A DNA stretch of 64,000 nt from Achromobacter deleyi (GCF_016127315.1 NZ_CP065997.1:4340001-4404000); one strand, 5' to 3'; numbered from the stretch's first letter, positions 18,165-27,494 are shown. Notes: generated by a model from the sequence alone, not told the origin. A program made the numbers and translations.

Positions 18165-19084
18165 CAGGCGCTCCAGTTTTTCTTGGGCGCGGGCAGCAAG
18201 CGGAGCAGGCCCCCGCGCGGTTTCAGGGTGAGGGTGGCGCTGCGGTCGTCGCCCAGCAGCAGCAGTTCGGCGGGCGCGTCCGGCAGGCCCTTGGGACCGG
18301 CCAGCGGCCGCAGGCGCCGGTCGAGCGCGGGCAGCGCGTCGAGCCAGGCGGCCCAGTCGCCGGCGCGTTGCGGCCCGTCCAGGTCGGTCATGACCTGTTC
18401 CTGGCCGGCCGGCCGCACGGCCCACGGGGTGCCGCCGCCATACAGCCAGAGGGCGTTGACGGGCGGCAGGCCGCGCGCGGCGCGGGATTCATTGGCGGGA
18501 TGCTCGTGCCAGGACATCTGGATCTCGTTGAGCAGCCGGCGCCAGGGCCGGGTTTCGGCGTCCTGGCGCCACCAGTCGTTCAGGCGCTGGCCGGCCACCG
18601 CCAGCGGGCTGGCGGTCTGGGGCCGCAGGCCGTCCGGCAGGCGCAGGCGCCAGCGGGTGGCCGACAGCGCGTCGACCGCGAAGCCGGTGCCCTCGAACAG
18701 GGGGCGGGCGGTGTCCAGCAGCGCGGCGGTTTCCTCGTCGCGCAGTTCCATCAGGGCGGGGTCGAGCAACGTGGCCTGGTCGGCGCCCAGGGCCAGGTGG
18801 ACCAGTTCGGCCAGCCAGACGGGGCCGTCCGCGGCCTGGCCGGGGGCCAGCAGCGGGCCCAGACCTGCGCCCGGCAGCAGGCCGGCCTCGGGCGTGTAGC
18901 CCGCCTGGCGCAATTGCCAGGCTTCGAACGCGGTACAGCCTTGGGCACGGATATCGTGGGCCTGGACCCGGGCGCTGCCGGCTTGCAGCCAGCGGTGCAG
19001 CGTGGGCGCGCGCTCGGGCAGCAGCTTGGCCAGTTCTGCGGCGACGGGAAGGGCGGGCAAGGCGCCCGGAATGACGATCAGCAT
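18146..19084 (-). CDS. RpfE-like / phosphoglycerate-mutase-like protein of unknown role
   Basis: 312 residues, cytoplasmic. It begins MLIVIPGALP and has WLQAGSARVQ and NALWLYGGGTPW, features I associate with the RpfE-type proteins usually found upstream of recJ in beta- and gammaproteobacteria and often labelled cofactor-independent phosphoglycerate mutase-like. Metal-binding residues expected of a true mutase are not obvious, so catalysis is doubtful. It overlaps recJ by 19 bases, so a link to DNA repair or simple operon sharing is possible. Confidence 0.65.
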   Translation of the reverse strand: MLIVIPGALPALPVAAELAKLLPERAPTLHRWLQAGSARVQAHDIRAQGCTAFEAWQLRQAGYTPEAGLLPGAGLGPLLAPGQAADGPVWLAELVHLALGADQATLLDPALMELRDEETAALLDTARPLFEGTGFAVDALSATRWRLRLPDGLRPQTASPLAVAGQRLNDWWRQDAETRPWRRLLNEIQMSWHEHPANESRAARGLPPVNALWLYGGGTPWAVRPAGQEQVMTDLDGPQRAGDWAAWLDALPALDRRLRPLAGPKGLPDAPAELLLLGDDRSATLTLKPRGGLLRLLPAPKKNWSAWWSHPA

Positions 19085-19226
19085 GGCCGCGATTGTAGTC
19101 GCTGGCGGGATGTCGACCCAGCCCGGGAACTAAGCCCGGCCCCGCTTGCCATAGCTTGTCATGGCTTGTCTTCCATTCCCGCATTCCGGGGACGGTTTTA
19201 GGGCCGGTTAATGCCATAATGCGCTC

Positions 19227-20507
19227 GTGCTGAAAATACCCTACGAACTCTGGATCGGCGCCCGCTATGCCGGGTTGGCCCGGATCCGCCAGCGACGCGG
19301 CCGCCGCGATCGCTTCATCTCTTTCATCGCCGCCAGTTCCATGGCCGGCATCGCGCTGGGCGTCGCCGCCCTGATCGTGGTGCTGTCGGTCATGAATGGT
19401 TTCCAGAAAGAGGTCCGTGACCGCATGTTGTCGGTGCTGCCGCACATCGAGCTCTATATCCCGGGCGCCGCGCCCGAGCGGGTGCTCGAGCAGTGGCAGC
19501 AGTTCGCCGATGCCGCCAAGCGCAACCCCGAGGTCAAGGCCGGCGCGCCCTTCGTGGCGGCGCAGGGCATGCTGGTGCGGGGCCAGGCCCTGCGCGGCGT
19601 GCAGGTGCGCGGCATCGACCCGGCCACCGAGGGCAATGTCTCGGACTTGCCGCGGCAGATGGTGGCGGGCAAGCTGACCGACCTGAAGCCGGGCGGTTTC
19701 GGCGTGGTGCTGGGCAACGAACTGGCCGACGGCATGGGCGTGAAGGTGGGCGACACGCTGCTGATGCTGGCGCCGCAGGGTTCCATCAGCCCGGCCGGCT
19801 TCGCGCCGCGCATGCGCCAGTTCACCGTGGTCGGCGTGTTCTCGTCGGGCCACTACGAATACGATTCCTCGCTGGCCTTCGTCGACAACGACGACGCCGC
19901 CAAGGTCTTCCGCGACAGCGGCACCGCCGGCGTGCGCCTGCGCATCGCCGACATGCAGAAGGCGCCCGAAGTCGCGGCCGAACTGCGTAACGTGCTGCCG
20001 CCGTACGTCATGGCGAGCGACTGGTCGCGCAACAACCGCACCTGGTTCGCCGCCGTGCAGACCGAAAAGCGCATGATGTTCCTGATCCTGGCGCTGATCG
20101 TGGCGGTGGCCGCGTTCAACCTGCTGTCGTCGCTGGTGATGGCGGTCAAGGACAAGCAGTCGGACATCGCCATCCTGCGCACGCTGGGCGCCGGGCCGGG
20201 CGAAGTGGCCCGCATCTTCCTGGTGCAGGGCGCGCTGATCGGCGTTATCGGCACGCTGCTGGGCGTGGCCGGCGGCATTCTCATCGCCTACAACGTCGAT
20301 GTGATCGTGCCGTTCATCGAGCGCCTGCTGGGCGTGCACTTCCTGCCGCGCGAGATCTATTTCATCAGCGCCTTGCCGTCCGATCCTCAGATGGGCGACA
20401 TCGTGACCATCGGCGTGACGTCCCTGGTGCTGTCGTTGCTGGCGACCTTGTACCCCAGCTGGCGCGCCTCGCGCCTGCAACCCGCACAGGTGCTGCGCCA
20501 TGACTGA
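19227..20507 (+). CDS. Lipoprotein-releasing ABC transporter permease (LolC/LolE family)
   Basis: 426 residues with the four-helix MacB/Lol permease plan: one helix at about 31-60 (FISFIAASSMAGIALGVAALIVVLSVMNGF), a large periplasmic domain, then three helices from about 275. FNLLSSLVMAVKDKQSDIAILRTLGA is the coupling region to LolD. The complex extracts outer-membrane lipoproteins from the inner membrane and hands them to LolA. A single permease gene with lolD suggests a homodimer (LolF-like) or a partner elsewhere. The only in-frame start after the upstream stop is GTG 19227, with little Shine-Dalgarno sequence. Confidence 0.93.
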   Translation: MLKIPYELWIGARYAGLARIRQRRGRRDRFISFIAASSMAGIALGVAALIVVLSVMNGFQKEVRDRMLSVLPHIELYIPGAAPERVLEQWQQFADAAKRNPEVKAGAPFVAAQGMLVRGQALRGVQVRGIDPATEGNVSDLPRQMVAGKLTDLKPGGFGVVLGNELADGMGVKVGDTLLMLAPQGSISPAGFAPRMRQFTVVGVFSSGHYEYDSSLAFVDNDDAAKVFRDSGTAGVRLRIADMQKAPEVAAELRNVLPPYVMASDWSRNNRTWFAAVQTEKRMMFLILALIVAVAAFNLLSSLVMAVKDKQSDIAILRTLGAGPGEVARIFLVQGALIGVIGTLLGVAGGILIAYNVDVIVPFIERLLGVHFLPREIYFISALPSDPQMGDIVTIGVTSLVLSLLATLYPSWRASRLQPAQVLRHD

Positions 20508-21189
20508 TACCCTGACTCCGGCGCTGCAGGCCGACAAGCTGGTCAAGATCTACGACGAGGGCCCGGCCCGCATCGAGGTGCTGAGCAACGTCAGCCTGAC
20601 CGTGGCGCGCGGCGAGATGGTCGCCATCGTCGGCGCGTCCGGTTCCGGCAAGAGCACGCTGCTGCATATCCTGGGCCTGCTCGACGTGCCCAGCAGCGGT
20701 TCGGTCTCGGTCGACGGCCAGCTGGCCGTCGGGCTGACCGAAGCGAAGAAGAGCCAGGTGCGCAATCGCAGCCTGGGCTTCGTCTATCAATTCCACCACC
20801 TGTTGCCGGAATTCTCGGCGCTGGACAACGTGGCGATGCCGCTGATCGTGCGGCGCGAGAACCGCGACAAGGCCCGCGAGGCGGCGCGCGAGGTGCTGGG
20901 CCTGGTCGGCCTGGCGGCGCGCGAAGGCCATTATCCGGGCCAGTTGTCGGGCGGCGAACGCCAGCGCGTGGCGTTGGCGCGCGCGCTGGTGACGCGCCCG
21001 GTCTGCGTGCTGGCCGACGAGCCCACCGGCAACCTCGACCGCCACACCGCGCACAACATGTTCGAACTGCTGACGCGGGTCAACCGCGAGTCGGGCACGG
21101 CATTTGCGATCGTCACCCACGATCCCGAGCTGGCGGCGCGCGCCGACCGCCAGTTGCTGATGGAAAACGGCAAGCTGGTTTCGGGCTGA
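20500..21189 (+). CDS. lolD: Lipoprotein-releasing ABC transporter ATPase LolD
   Basis: 229 residues, the energising subunit of lipoprotein release at the inner membrane. Walker A GASGSGKST, the LSGGERQR signature, Walker B VLADEPTGNLD and the switch histidine in IVTHD are intact. FVYQFHHLLPEF is the LolD-typical Q-loop. The start overlaps the permease end by 8 bases, so the two are coupled. Confidence 0.96.
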   Translation: MTDTLTPALQADKLVKIYDEGPARIEVLSNVSLTVARGEMVAIVGASGSGKSTLLHILGLLDVPSSGSVSVDGQLAVGLTEAKKSQVRNRSLGFVYQFHHLLPEFSALDNVAMPLIVRRENRDKAREAAREVLGLVGLAAREGHYPGQLSGGERQRVALARALVTRPVCVLADEPTGNLDRHTAHNMFELLTRVNRESGTAFAIVTHDPELAARADRQLLMENGKLVSG

Positions 21190-21250
21190 CGCCGACCGCC
21201 GCGGGTGGGGCGATAATGAGGCAAGAGACCCGGGCAAGGAGACCGCGCCC

Positions 21251-22069
21251 ATGCTGATCGACACCCATTGCCATCTGGACGCCACCGAGTTCGACGCCGA
21301 CCGCCGCGAGGTGGCCGAGCACGCGCTTGACGCCGGCGTGCAGGCCATCGTCATTCCCGCCGTCGAGCGCGCCAACTTCAGTGTGGTGCGCGAGCTGGCG
21401 GGGCAGGTGGCCGGTGGCGCCTACGCGCTCGGCATCCATCCCCTCTACGTGCAACGCGCGGCCGATGCCGACCTGGACGCCCTGCGCGAGGCCATCCGGC
21501 AAGCGCTGGGCGATCCGCGCTTTGTCGCCATCGGCGAGATTGGCCTGGACTTCTTCGTGCCCGAGATCGCCTCGGGCGAGCCGCGCGCGCGGCAGGAACA
21601 TTTCTACGCGGCCCAGTTGGCCATGGCGGCGGAATTCAAGCTGCCGGTGCTGCTGCACGTGCGCAAATCGCAGGACATCCTGTTGAAGTACCTGCGGCGC
21701 CACGGCCGCATCGGCGGCATCGCGCACGCCTTCAATGGCAGCGCGCAGCAGGCCCAGGCCTTTGTCGAGCAGGGCTTCGCGCTGGGGCTGGGCGGCGCCA
21801 TGACCTACGAGCGGGCCTTGCAGATCCGCCGCCATGCCACCGACGTCGACCTGCAGCACCTGGTGCTGGAGACCGACGCGCCGGATATTCCGCCGGCCTG
21901 GCTGCATCCGCCGCAGCGGCGCAACCGTCCCGGCGAGCTGGCCCGCATCGCCCGGGTGCTGGCGGACCTGCGCGGCCTGTCCGTGGCGCAGGTGGCGCAG
22001 GCCACCACGGCCAACGCCCTGCGGGTGTTGCCGCGGCTTTGTGCCGCGATCCTGGCCGACGCGGACTGA
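21251..22069 (+). CDS. TatD family metal-dependent DNase
   Basis: 272 residues, amidohydrolase-fold TIM barrel. Metal ligands are visible in DTHCHLD (residues 4-10), the glutamate of IGEIGLDFF, the histidine of LLHVRKS, HAFNGS, and the aspartate in LETDAPDIPP. TatD proteins are 3'-5' DNases linked to DNA repair and quality control. Residues between the motifs resemble the YjjV subgroup. It follows lolD by 61 bases and could be read through from it; it converges on a histidine kinase gene. Confidence 0.9.
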   Translation: MLIDTHCHLDATEFDADRREVAEHALDAGVQAIVIPAVERANFSVVRELAGQVAGGAYALGIHPLYVQRAADADLDALREAIRQALGDPRFVAIGEIGLDFFVPEIASGEPRARQEHFYAAQLAMAAEFKLPVLLHVRKSQDILLKYLRRHGRIGGIAHAFNGSAQQAQAFVEQGFALGLGGAMTYERALQIRRHATDVDLQHLVLETDAPDIPPAWLHPPQRRNRPGELARIARVLADLRGLSVAQVAQATTANALRVLPRLCAAILADAD

Positions 22070-22114
22070 GCCGTCCCTGTTTGGTGCGGCGCGATACGGG
22101 GCGTTGTTGCCGCC

Positions 22115-23509
22115 TCAGGTCTGGGCGCGCGGCAGTTCGATGCGCACGCTCAGTCCGTTCGGCGCGGCGTTGCGCGCCGAGATCCGGCCCTTGTGCGCCG
22201 TGACCGCGGCGCGCGCGATGCTCAGGCCCAGGCCGGCGCCGCCTGGCGTGACGCCGGCGGCCGCCGCGCTCTGGTAGAAGGGTTCGAACAGGTACGCCAA
22301 TTCCTTTTCCGGCACGCCGGGGCCGCCGTCCTCGATTTCCAGGCAGGCCTCGGCGGCATCCGCCAGCAGGCGCACGCGCACGATGCCACCCTCGGGCGCG
22401 AAACGCAGGGCGTTGCGCAGCACGTTCTCGATGGCGCTGGCCAGGCTGTCGCGATCGGCGGTCACGGGCAGCGGCGCCGGACGCCGCCAGTCGATCGAGA
22501 TGCGGCGATCGCCCGCCTCGAAGCGGGCATCCTGAACCACGTCATCGACCACTTCCGCCAGGTCCAGCGTTTCGGTCGGCGAGGGCAGGGCGCCCATGCG
22601 GGCCAGCCGCAAGGTGCTGCCGACCAGGGCGTCCAGGCGCTCGCATTCGCGCTCCATGCGGTCCAGTTGCAGGTCCTGGCGTTCGTCCTTGCGGCGCGCC
22701 AGTTCGACGCCCAGCCGCAGGCGCGCCAGCGGCGAGCGCAGTTCGTGAGCGATGTTGCGCAGCAGTTGTTCGCGGGTATCGACCAGCGCCTGCAGGCGGC
22801 CGGCCATGGCGTCGAAGTCGCGCGCCAAGAGGCCCACTTCGTCCTTGCGCAGCGACAGGGCGGCGGGGCTGCGAGTCTCCAGCTTGCCGGCGGCCAGCGC
22901 GCGGGCCGCCCGCCGCAACTGGTCCAGCGGCGCCGCTACGTGGCGCGTCAGCGCCCAGCAGAACGGCGCGGTGATGGCCAGCGCGAACAGCAGCAATCCG
23001 AGCGCGACCGGGGTCAGGCCCAGCATCTCCCAGTGCGACGAATCGAACGGCAGGAACAGCATCAGCAGATGGCTGCGGTCCGGCAGGATGAGCAGCTGCG
23101 GGTGCCACCAGGACACGCGCAGCGCGTCGGGATCGGCGGCCACGTCGATGGCGGTCAGCATGCTGGCATCGGGCGAGGCGCGAAAGGCGGCCAGCCAGTC
23201 GTCCAGCCGGGTCGGCAGGCGGCGCCCCAGGATCTCGCGGTCCTGCGTGTCGACGATGTAGATCTTGAGCGCCGAATAGCGCGCATCCATGGCGGCGAGC
23301 CAGCGGCGCAGGCCGTCGGCGCCGTCGGTGCGCGCGATCTGCGTCGCGTCGCGGGTCAGGTTGCCGGGGTTCAGGCCGTCCAGCGAATCGACGCGATACC
23401 AGGCCACGGCCGCGGTCAGCATCATGCCGCAGACCGTGATGACGGCCATCGCGCCCCAGAAGGTCAGGAAGGCGCGCCAGAACAGGGAGCGGATCGGCAG
23501 CCAGGCCAT
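22115..23509 (-). CDS. Sensor histidine kinase of a CpxA/PfeS-like two-component system
   Basis: 464 residues. Helix 1 at about 12-38, a periplasmic domain of about 120 residues, helix 2 at about 163-186, HAMP at 187-242, and dimerisation/phosphotransfer domain with H255 in NIAHELRSPLARLRLGVE. The ATP-binding lid region has NVLRNALRFAPEGG, EIEDGGPGVP and GGAGLGLSIARAA. The start overlaps the response-regulator stop by one base. Because the pair is divergent from a siderophore receptor gene, it may sense that ligand or the resulting envelope state, as PfeRS does in Pseudomonas; the periplasmic sequence itself does not show this. Confidence 0.92.
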   Translation of the reverse strand: MAWLPIRSLFWRAFLTFWGAMAVITVCGMMLTAAVAWYRVDSLDGLNPGNLTRDATQIARTDGADGLRRWLAAMDARYSALKIYIVDTQDREILGRRLPTRLDDWLAAFRASPDASMLTAIDVAADPDALRVSWWHPQLLILPDRSHLLMLFLPFDSSHWEMLGLTPVALGLLLFALAITAPFCWALTRHVAAPLDQLRRAARALAAGKLETRSPAALSLRKDEVGLLARDFDAMAGRLQALVDTREQLLRNIAHELRSPLARLRLGVELARRKDERQDLQLDRMERECERLDALVGSTLRLARMGALPSPTETLDLAEVVDDVVQDARFEAGDRRISIDWRRPAPLPVTADRDSLASAIENVLRNALRFAPEGGIVRVRLLADAAEACLEIEDGGPGVPEKELAYLFEPFYQSAAAAGVTPGGAGLGLSIARAAVTAHKGRISARNAAPNGLSVRIELPRAQT

Positions 23510-24222
23510 CAGGCCGTGCCCGCCAGCACGTAGCCCAGCCCCCGCAGGTTGCGGATGGCGGGGGCGTCGCCGGCCTGGTCCAGCTGCAGTTTCCTGCGCA
23601 GGCTGCTGATGTGGGTGTCGATGCTGCGGTCGTAGCGGTCGGCGCTGCGGCCCAGCGCGTACAGGCTGATCTGGTCGCGCGCCACGACCTGGCCGGGCGC
23701 GCGCATCAGGATTTCCAGGATGCGTTGTTCGGCGCCGGTCAGCAGCACTTCCTGCGCGCCGAGACGGGCGCGGCCGCTGGCGGCGTCGAGCGACAGCGCG
23801 CCCACGCTCAATTCGAGCGGCGCGGGTTGCGGTGTTTCCTCGAAACGGCGCAGCACCGCGCCGATGCGGGCCTTGAGTTCGCGCGGACTGAACGGCTTGG
23901 CCAGGTAGTCGTCGGCGCCCAGCTCCAGCCCCAGCACCCGGTCGGTTTCGCCGCCATGGGCGGTGAACATGATGACCGGGCGGCGCGAATGCTGGCGCAG
24001 GCGCCGTAACAGGTCGAGGCCGTTGCCGTCGGGCAGCATCAGATCGAGCAGGACGAGATCAAAGCAACCCTGCATTGCCAAAGGCAAACCTTGAGCGCTG
24101 TTGTGCGCCAGCGTCAGCTCGATCTGGCCGGGTTCGAGGTATTCGCGCAGCATCAATGCCAGGTCGACGTCGTCGTCGATCAACAGGATGCGGCGCAGTG
24201 TCAAAGAGGGTGGAATGGACAT
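23509..24222 (-). CDS. OmpR-family response regulator
   Basis: 237 residues: receiver domain with acidic cluster DDD at 16-18, phospho-acceptor D60 in LVLLDLMLPDGNG, and conserved lysine in DDYLAKPFSPREL; then a winged-helix OmpR/PhoB output domain (LTGAEQRILEILMRAPGQVVARDQI, IDTHISSLRRKLQ). ATG 24222 (MSIPPSLTLRR) puts the receiver at its normal place; the frame is open further upstream. It is co-transcribed with the overlapping kinase and divergent from the receptor gene across 207 bases, so it probably controls that promoter. Confidence 0.92.
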   Translation of the reverse strand: MSIPPSLTLRRILLIDDDVDLALMLREYLEPGQIELTLAHNSAQGLPLAMQGCFDLVLLDLMLPDGNGLDLLRRLRQHSRRPVIMFTAHGGETDRVLGLELGADDYLAKPFSPRELKARIGAVLRRFEETPQPAPLELSVGALSLDAASGRARLGAQEVLLTGAEQRILEILMRAPGQVVARDQISLYALGRSADRYDRSIDTHISSLRRKLQLDQAGDAPAIRNLRGLGYVLAGTA

Positions 24223-24341
24223 GCGCTTGGGTTCTGTTGCTGCGGCAGCATAGCGGGTCGCTGGCGGCCGGAGTGTCAAGAAGTGCGAAGAAAGTAAAAG
24301 TTGCGGAAAGCGTGTTGCAGCCCCCGGACGGCCTCCATTCT

Positions 24342-24362
24342 AATATGAGAATGCTTTTCATT
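24342..24362 (+). promoter_or_regulatory. Fur box upstream of the catecholate receptor
   Basis: ATGAGAATGCTTTTCAT (24345-24361) within a slightly longer imperfect palindrome resembles the AATGATAATCATT-type Fur operator. It lies about 70 bases before the receptor start, in the region shared with the divergent response regulator. Iron repression of the receptor operon is expected. Confidence 0.7.
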
Positions 24363-24429
24363 AAAAATTGAAGCGGAGGGCGCGGCGCGCGGGGCGCGGC
24401 GGCCATCCGGGACGGGAGAAGTTCAAATC

Positions 24430-26442
24430 ATGCTCAGTAACGATCTGACCGTGCGTCGCGCACTGGGTCCGCGTACCCGCCTGGCCGTCGCCTTGTGCGG
24501 CGCCGGCCTCGCCCTGGGCCAGCCGGCCTGGGGGCAGGCGGCCGACACCAAGACGCTGGACACCGTGGTGGTCACGGCCAGCGGCTACGAGCAGCAGATC
24601 CAGGACGCGCCGGCGTCGATCAGCGTCATCACGCGCCAGGATCTCGAAAAGAAGTTCTACCGCGACGTCACCGACGCGCTGGTCGAAGTGCCGGGCGTGA
24701 TCGTCACCGGCGGCGGCGACCGCCAGGACATCAGCTTGCGCGGCATGGGCCCGAAGTACACGCTGATCCTGATCGACGGCAAGCGCCAGAACTCGCGCGA
24801 GACCCGCACCAACTCCGACTCGAGCGGCGTGGAAGGCGGCTGGACGCCGCCGATCTCGGCCATCGAACGCATCGAGGTGGTGCGCGGGCCGATGTCGTCG
24901 CTGTATGGGTCCGACGCCATGGGCGGGGTGATCAACATCATCACCCGCAAGGTGCCCGGCGAGTGGGGCGGCGAGATCCGCATGGACACCACCATCCAGG
25001 AAAGCAGCAAGTCCGGCGACATCTACCAGGGCAACTTCTACCTGGCCGGCCCGATCAAGAACGACCTGCTGGGCCTGCAGATCTACGGCCAGGCGACCCA
25101 GCGCGACGAAGACAAGATCTTCGACGGCTACCGCAAGCGCAACGCCACCAACATCACCGCCAAGCTGGCGCTCACGCCCAACCGCGACCACGACATTGTG
25201 CTGGAAGCCACTTCCAGCCGCCAGAAATACGAGAACACCCTGGGCAAGACCGTGGCCCCGCTGGCGCCGGGCGTGGCGTGCCCGCGCACCGGCTGCCCGG
25301 CCTCGTCGGAAACCGACTACCGCAGCAACAAGTGGGCCTTGTCGCATACGGGCCGCTGGGGCTGGGGCGTGTCCGACAGCTACGTGCAGCAGGAAGAGTT
25401 CGACAACCGCTCGCGCCAGATGAAGATCAAGAACCTGGACCTGCAGACCAGCTGGTCGCTGCCGCTGGGTTCGCACATGCTGACGCTGGGCGGCAGCTAC
25501 CTGACGCAGCGCCTGAACGACCAGACCGGCAACCAGCTGGCCGGCGGCCCCAGCAAGGTGGAACGCTACCAGTGGGCGCTGTTCGCCGAGGATGAATGGC
25601 GCCTGGCCGAGAGCTTCGCCGTCACCGGCGGCCTGCGCATGGACCAGGACGAGAACTTCGGCAGCCATTTCAGCCCGCGCCTGTACGGCGTGTGGCACAT
25701 GGCCGAGCGCTGGACCCTGAAGGGCGGCGTCTCCACCGGGTTCCGCGCGCCCGACCTGCGCCAGACGGTCGCGGGCTGGGGCCAGGTCAGCCGCGGCGGC
25801 AACATGTACGGCAACCCCAACCTGACGCCCGAGAAGTCGGTGACCGAGGAAATCGGCCTGCTGTATGACGACGGCGAAGGCTTCAACGCCGGCCTGACGG
25901 TCTTCAACAACGACTTCAAGGACAAGATCACCCGCGTCGCGTGCCCGCTGTCGCAGTGCACCGACGGCCCCAACCAGTTCGGCGCCAATCCCACCACCTA
26001 CTTGAACGTGGACAAGGCGGTGTCGCGCGGCGTCGAGGCCAACCTGAAGCTGCCGCTGGGCCGCGACTGGTCGCTGACCAGCAGCTACACCTTCACCAAG
26101 TCGGAACAGAAGACCGGCCAGTATCAGGGCCAGCCGCTGAACCAGCTGCCCAGGCACCTGTTCACCACCACGGTCAACTGGCAGGCGTCCGACGCGCTCG
26201 AGGCCTGGGCCCGCGTCAACTACCGCGGCAAGGAAAGCCAGCCGATCACCGGCCCGTCCTCGTCGTCGCTGGTGGCGCCGTCCTACACCTTCGTCGACCT
26301 GGGCGGCTCCTATGCCGTCAACAAGAAGGTGTCGGTGTACGCCGGCATCTACAACCTGTTCGACAAAAAGGTCGGCTACGACGACTACGGCTACGTCGAA
26401 GACGGCCGCCGCTATTGGCTGGGCGTGGGCGTGAAGTTCTGA
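24430..26442 (+). CDS. TonB-dependent catecholate siderophore receptor (CirA/VctA/FepA type)
   Basis: 670 residues. Signal peptide ends near residue 37 (GLALGQPAWGQAADT); the TonB box is LDTVVVTAS; the plug domain carries DISLRGMGPKYTLILIDGKRQNSRE and the strongly CirA-like IERIEVVRGPMSSLYGSDAMGGVINIITRK; the remainder is a 22-strand barrel ending in WLGVGVKF with terminal Phe. A Cys pair (CPRTGC) lies in a long outer loop and another (CPLSQC) later, as in other catecholate receptors. It is followed at 65 bases by the periplasmic binding protein of the same system. Ligand: probably ferric catecholate, inferred from family. Confidence 0.92.
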   Translation: MLSNDLTVRRALGPRTRLAVALCGAGLALGQPAWGQAADTKTLDTVVVTASGYEQQIQDAPASISVITRQDLEKKFYRDVTDALVEVPGVIVTGGGDRQDISLRGMGPKYTLILIDGKRQNSRETRTNSDSSGVEGGWTPPISAIERIEVVRGPMSSLYGSDAMGGVINIITRKVPGEWGGEIRMDTTIQESSKSGDIYQGNFYLAGPIKNDLLGLQIYGQATQRDEDKIFDGYRKRNATNITAKLALTPNRDHDIVLEATSSRQKYENTLGKTVAPLAPGVACPRTGCPASSETDYRSNKWALSHTGRWGWGVSDSYVQQEEFDNRSRQMKIKNLDLQTSWSLPLGSHMLTLGGSYLTQRLNDQTGNQLAGGPSKVERYQWALFAEDEWRLAESFAVTGGLRMDQDENFGSHFSPRLYGVWHMAERWTLKGGVSTGFRAPDLRQTVAGWGQVSRGGNMYGNPNLTPEKSVTEEIGLLYDDGEGFNAGLTVFNNDFKDKITRVACPLSQCTDGPNQFGANPTTYLNVDKAVSRGVEANLKLPLGRDWSLTSSYTFTKSEQKTGQYQGQPLNQLPRHLFTTTVNWQASDALEAWARVNYRGKESQPITGPSSSSLVAPSYTFVDLGGSYAVNKKVSVYAGIYNLFDKKVGYDDYGYVEDGRRYWLGVGVKF

Positions 26443-26507
26443 GCCCGCGTGCAACACCAGGGACGCGCCGCCGCCAGGCGGCGTTCCCGCAACCTGGAGA
26501 GACGAGC

Positions 26508-27458
26508 ATGACGATGAAACAAACCCAGGCGGGACGCGCCGGCCGTTGGCTGGCGTGTGCCGCCGCCGCCCTGGCCCTGGGCGCCGCCAGCGCGCTGAGC
26601 GCGGCCCAGACCGTGCCGGTCAAGCATGCGCGCGGCGAAACCGCCGTGCCGCAGAACCCCGCCAAGACCGTGGTGCTGGACCTGGCGGTGCTCGACACAC
26701 TGCACGCGCTGGGCGTGGACGTCACCGGCGTGCCGACGGCCGCCAAGCTGCCGCCGCAACTGGCCCAGTACGCCGACAAGCGCTACCTGAAGGTGGGCAG
26801 CATGTTCGAGCCCAACTACGAAGTGATCCACGCGGCGCAGCCGCAGGTGATCTTCGTGGCCGGCCGCTCCGCGCCCAAGTACGACGAGCTGGCCAAGCTG
26901 GCGCCCACGGTGGACCTGACCGTCGACGCCAAGGACCTGGTCGGCAGCGTGGTGCGCAACACCGAGACGCTGGCCGCCCTCTACGGCAAGCAGGCCCAGG
27001 CCAAGGAAAAGCTGGACGCCCTGCGCGCCGCGATCGCCGCGCTGCACGGCAAGGCCGCCGGCGCCGGCACCGGCCTGATCGTGCTGACCACGGGCGGCAA
27101 GATGAGCGCCTACGGCCCCGGTTCGCGCTTCGGCGTCATCCATGACGCGTTCGGCATCGCGCCGGCCGCCAAGGACCTGAACGTGTCGAACCACGGCCAG
27201 GCGATCTCGTTCGAATTCATCGCCCAGACCGATCCGGACTGGCTGTTCGTGATCGACCGCGATGCCGCCATCGGCCGCGAGGGCACCTCGGCCCAGCGCA
27301 TGCTGGACAACGAGCTGATCCGCCCGACCAAGGCCTGGAAGCAGCAGCGCGTGGTCTACCTGAATGGCTACAACTGGTATCTGCTGGGCAGCGCGGGCCT
27401 GACCGCCATGCAGCAGAACGTGGACGACCTGGCGCGCGCGCTGTCGGCGACCAAGTAA
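26508..27458 (+). CDS. Periplasmic ferric-siderophore-binding protein (FatB/CeuE/VctP family)
   Basis: 316 residues with a classical signal peptide cleaved near residue 32 (ALSA-AQ); no lipobox, so it is a soluble periplasmic protein. It has the type III binding-protein plan with ENPAKTVV-like and PDWLFVIDRDAAIG segments. H229 (in NVSNHGQAI) and Y291 (in NGYNWYL) fall where CeuE has its iron-coordinating His227 and Tyr288, which complete the coordination sphere of tetradentate catecholates. The gene lies between the receptor and two permeases. Shine-Dalgarno GGAGAGACGAGC precedes ATG 26508. Confidence 0.92.
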   Translation: MTMKQTQAGRAGRWLACAAAALALGAASALSAAQTVPVKHARGETAVPQNPAKTVVLDLAVLDTLHALGVDVTGVPTAAKLPPQLAQYADKRYLKVGSMFEPNYEVIHAAQPQVIFVAGRSAPKYDELAKLAPTVDLTVDAKDLVGSVVRNTETLAALYGKQAQAKEKLDALRAAIAALHGKAAGAGTGLIVLTTGGKMSAYGPGSRFGVIHDAFGIAPAAKDLNVSNHGQAISFEFIAQTDPDWLFVIDRDAAIGREGTSAQRMLDNELIRPTKAWKQQRVVYLNGYNWYLLGSAGLTAMQQNVDDLARALSATK

Positions 27459-27494
27459 CCGCATGGCACATCGGATGGAACCGGAGTCGGCCGG

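Noticed and set aside
24361..26457. Long open frame antisense to the catecholate receptor
   Set aside because: It is the mirror of a strongly biased GC-rich gene; its product is low-complexity Ala/Arg/Gly/His/Gln sequence with no family motif. The same holds for antisense frames over 13099-16155, 30325-32463, 36355-38904 and 49982-52882.
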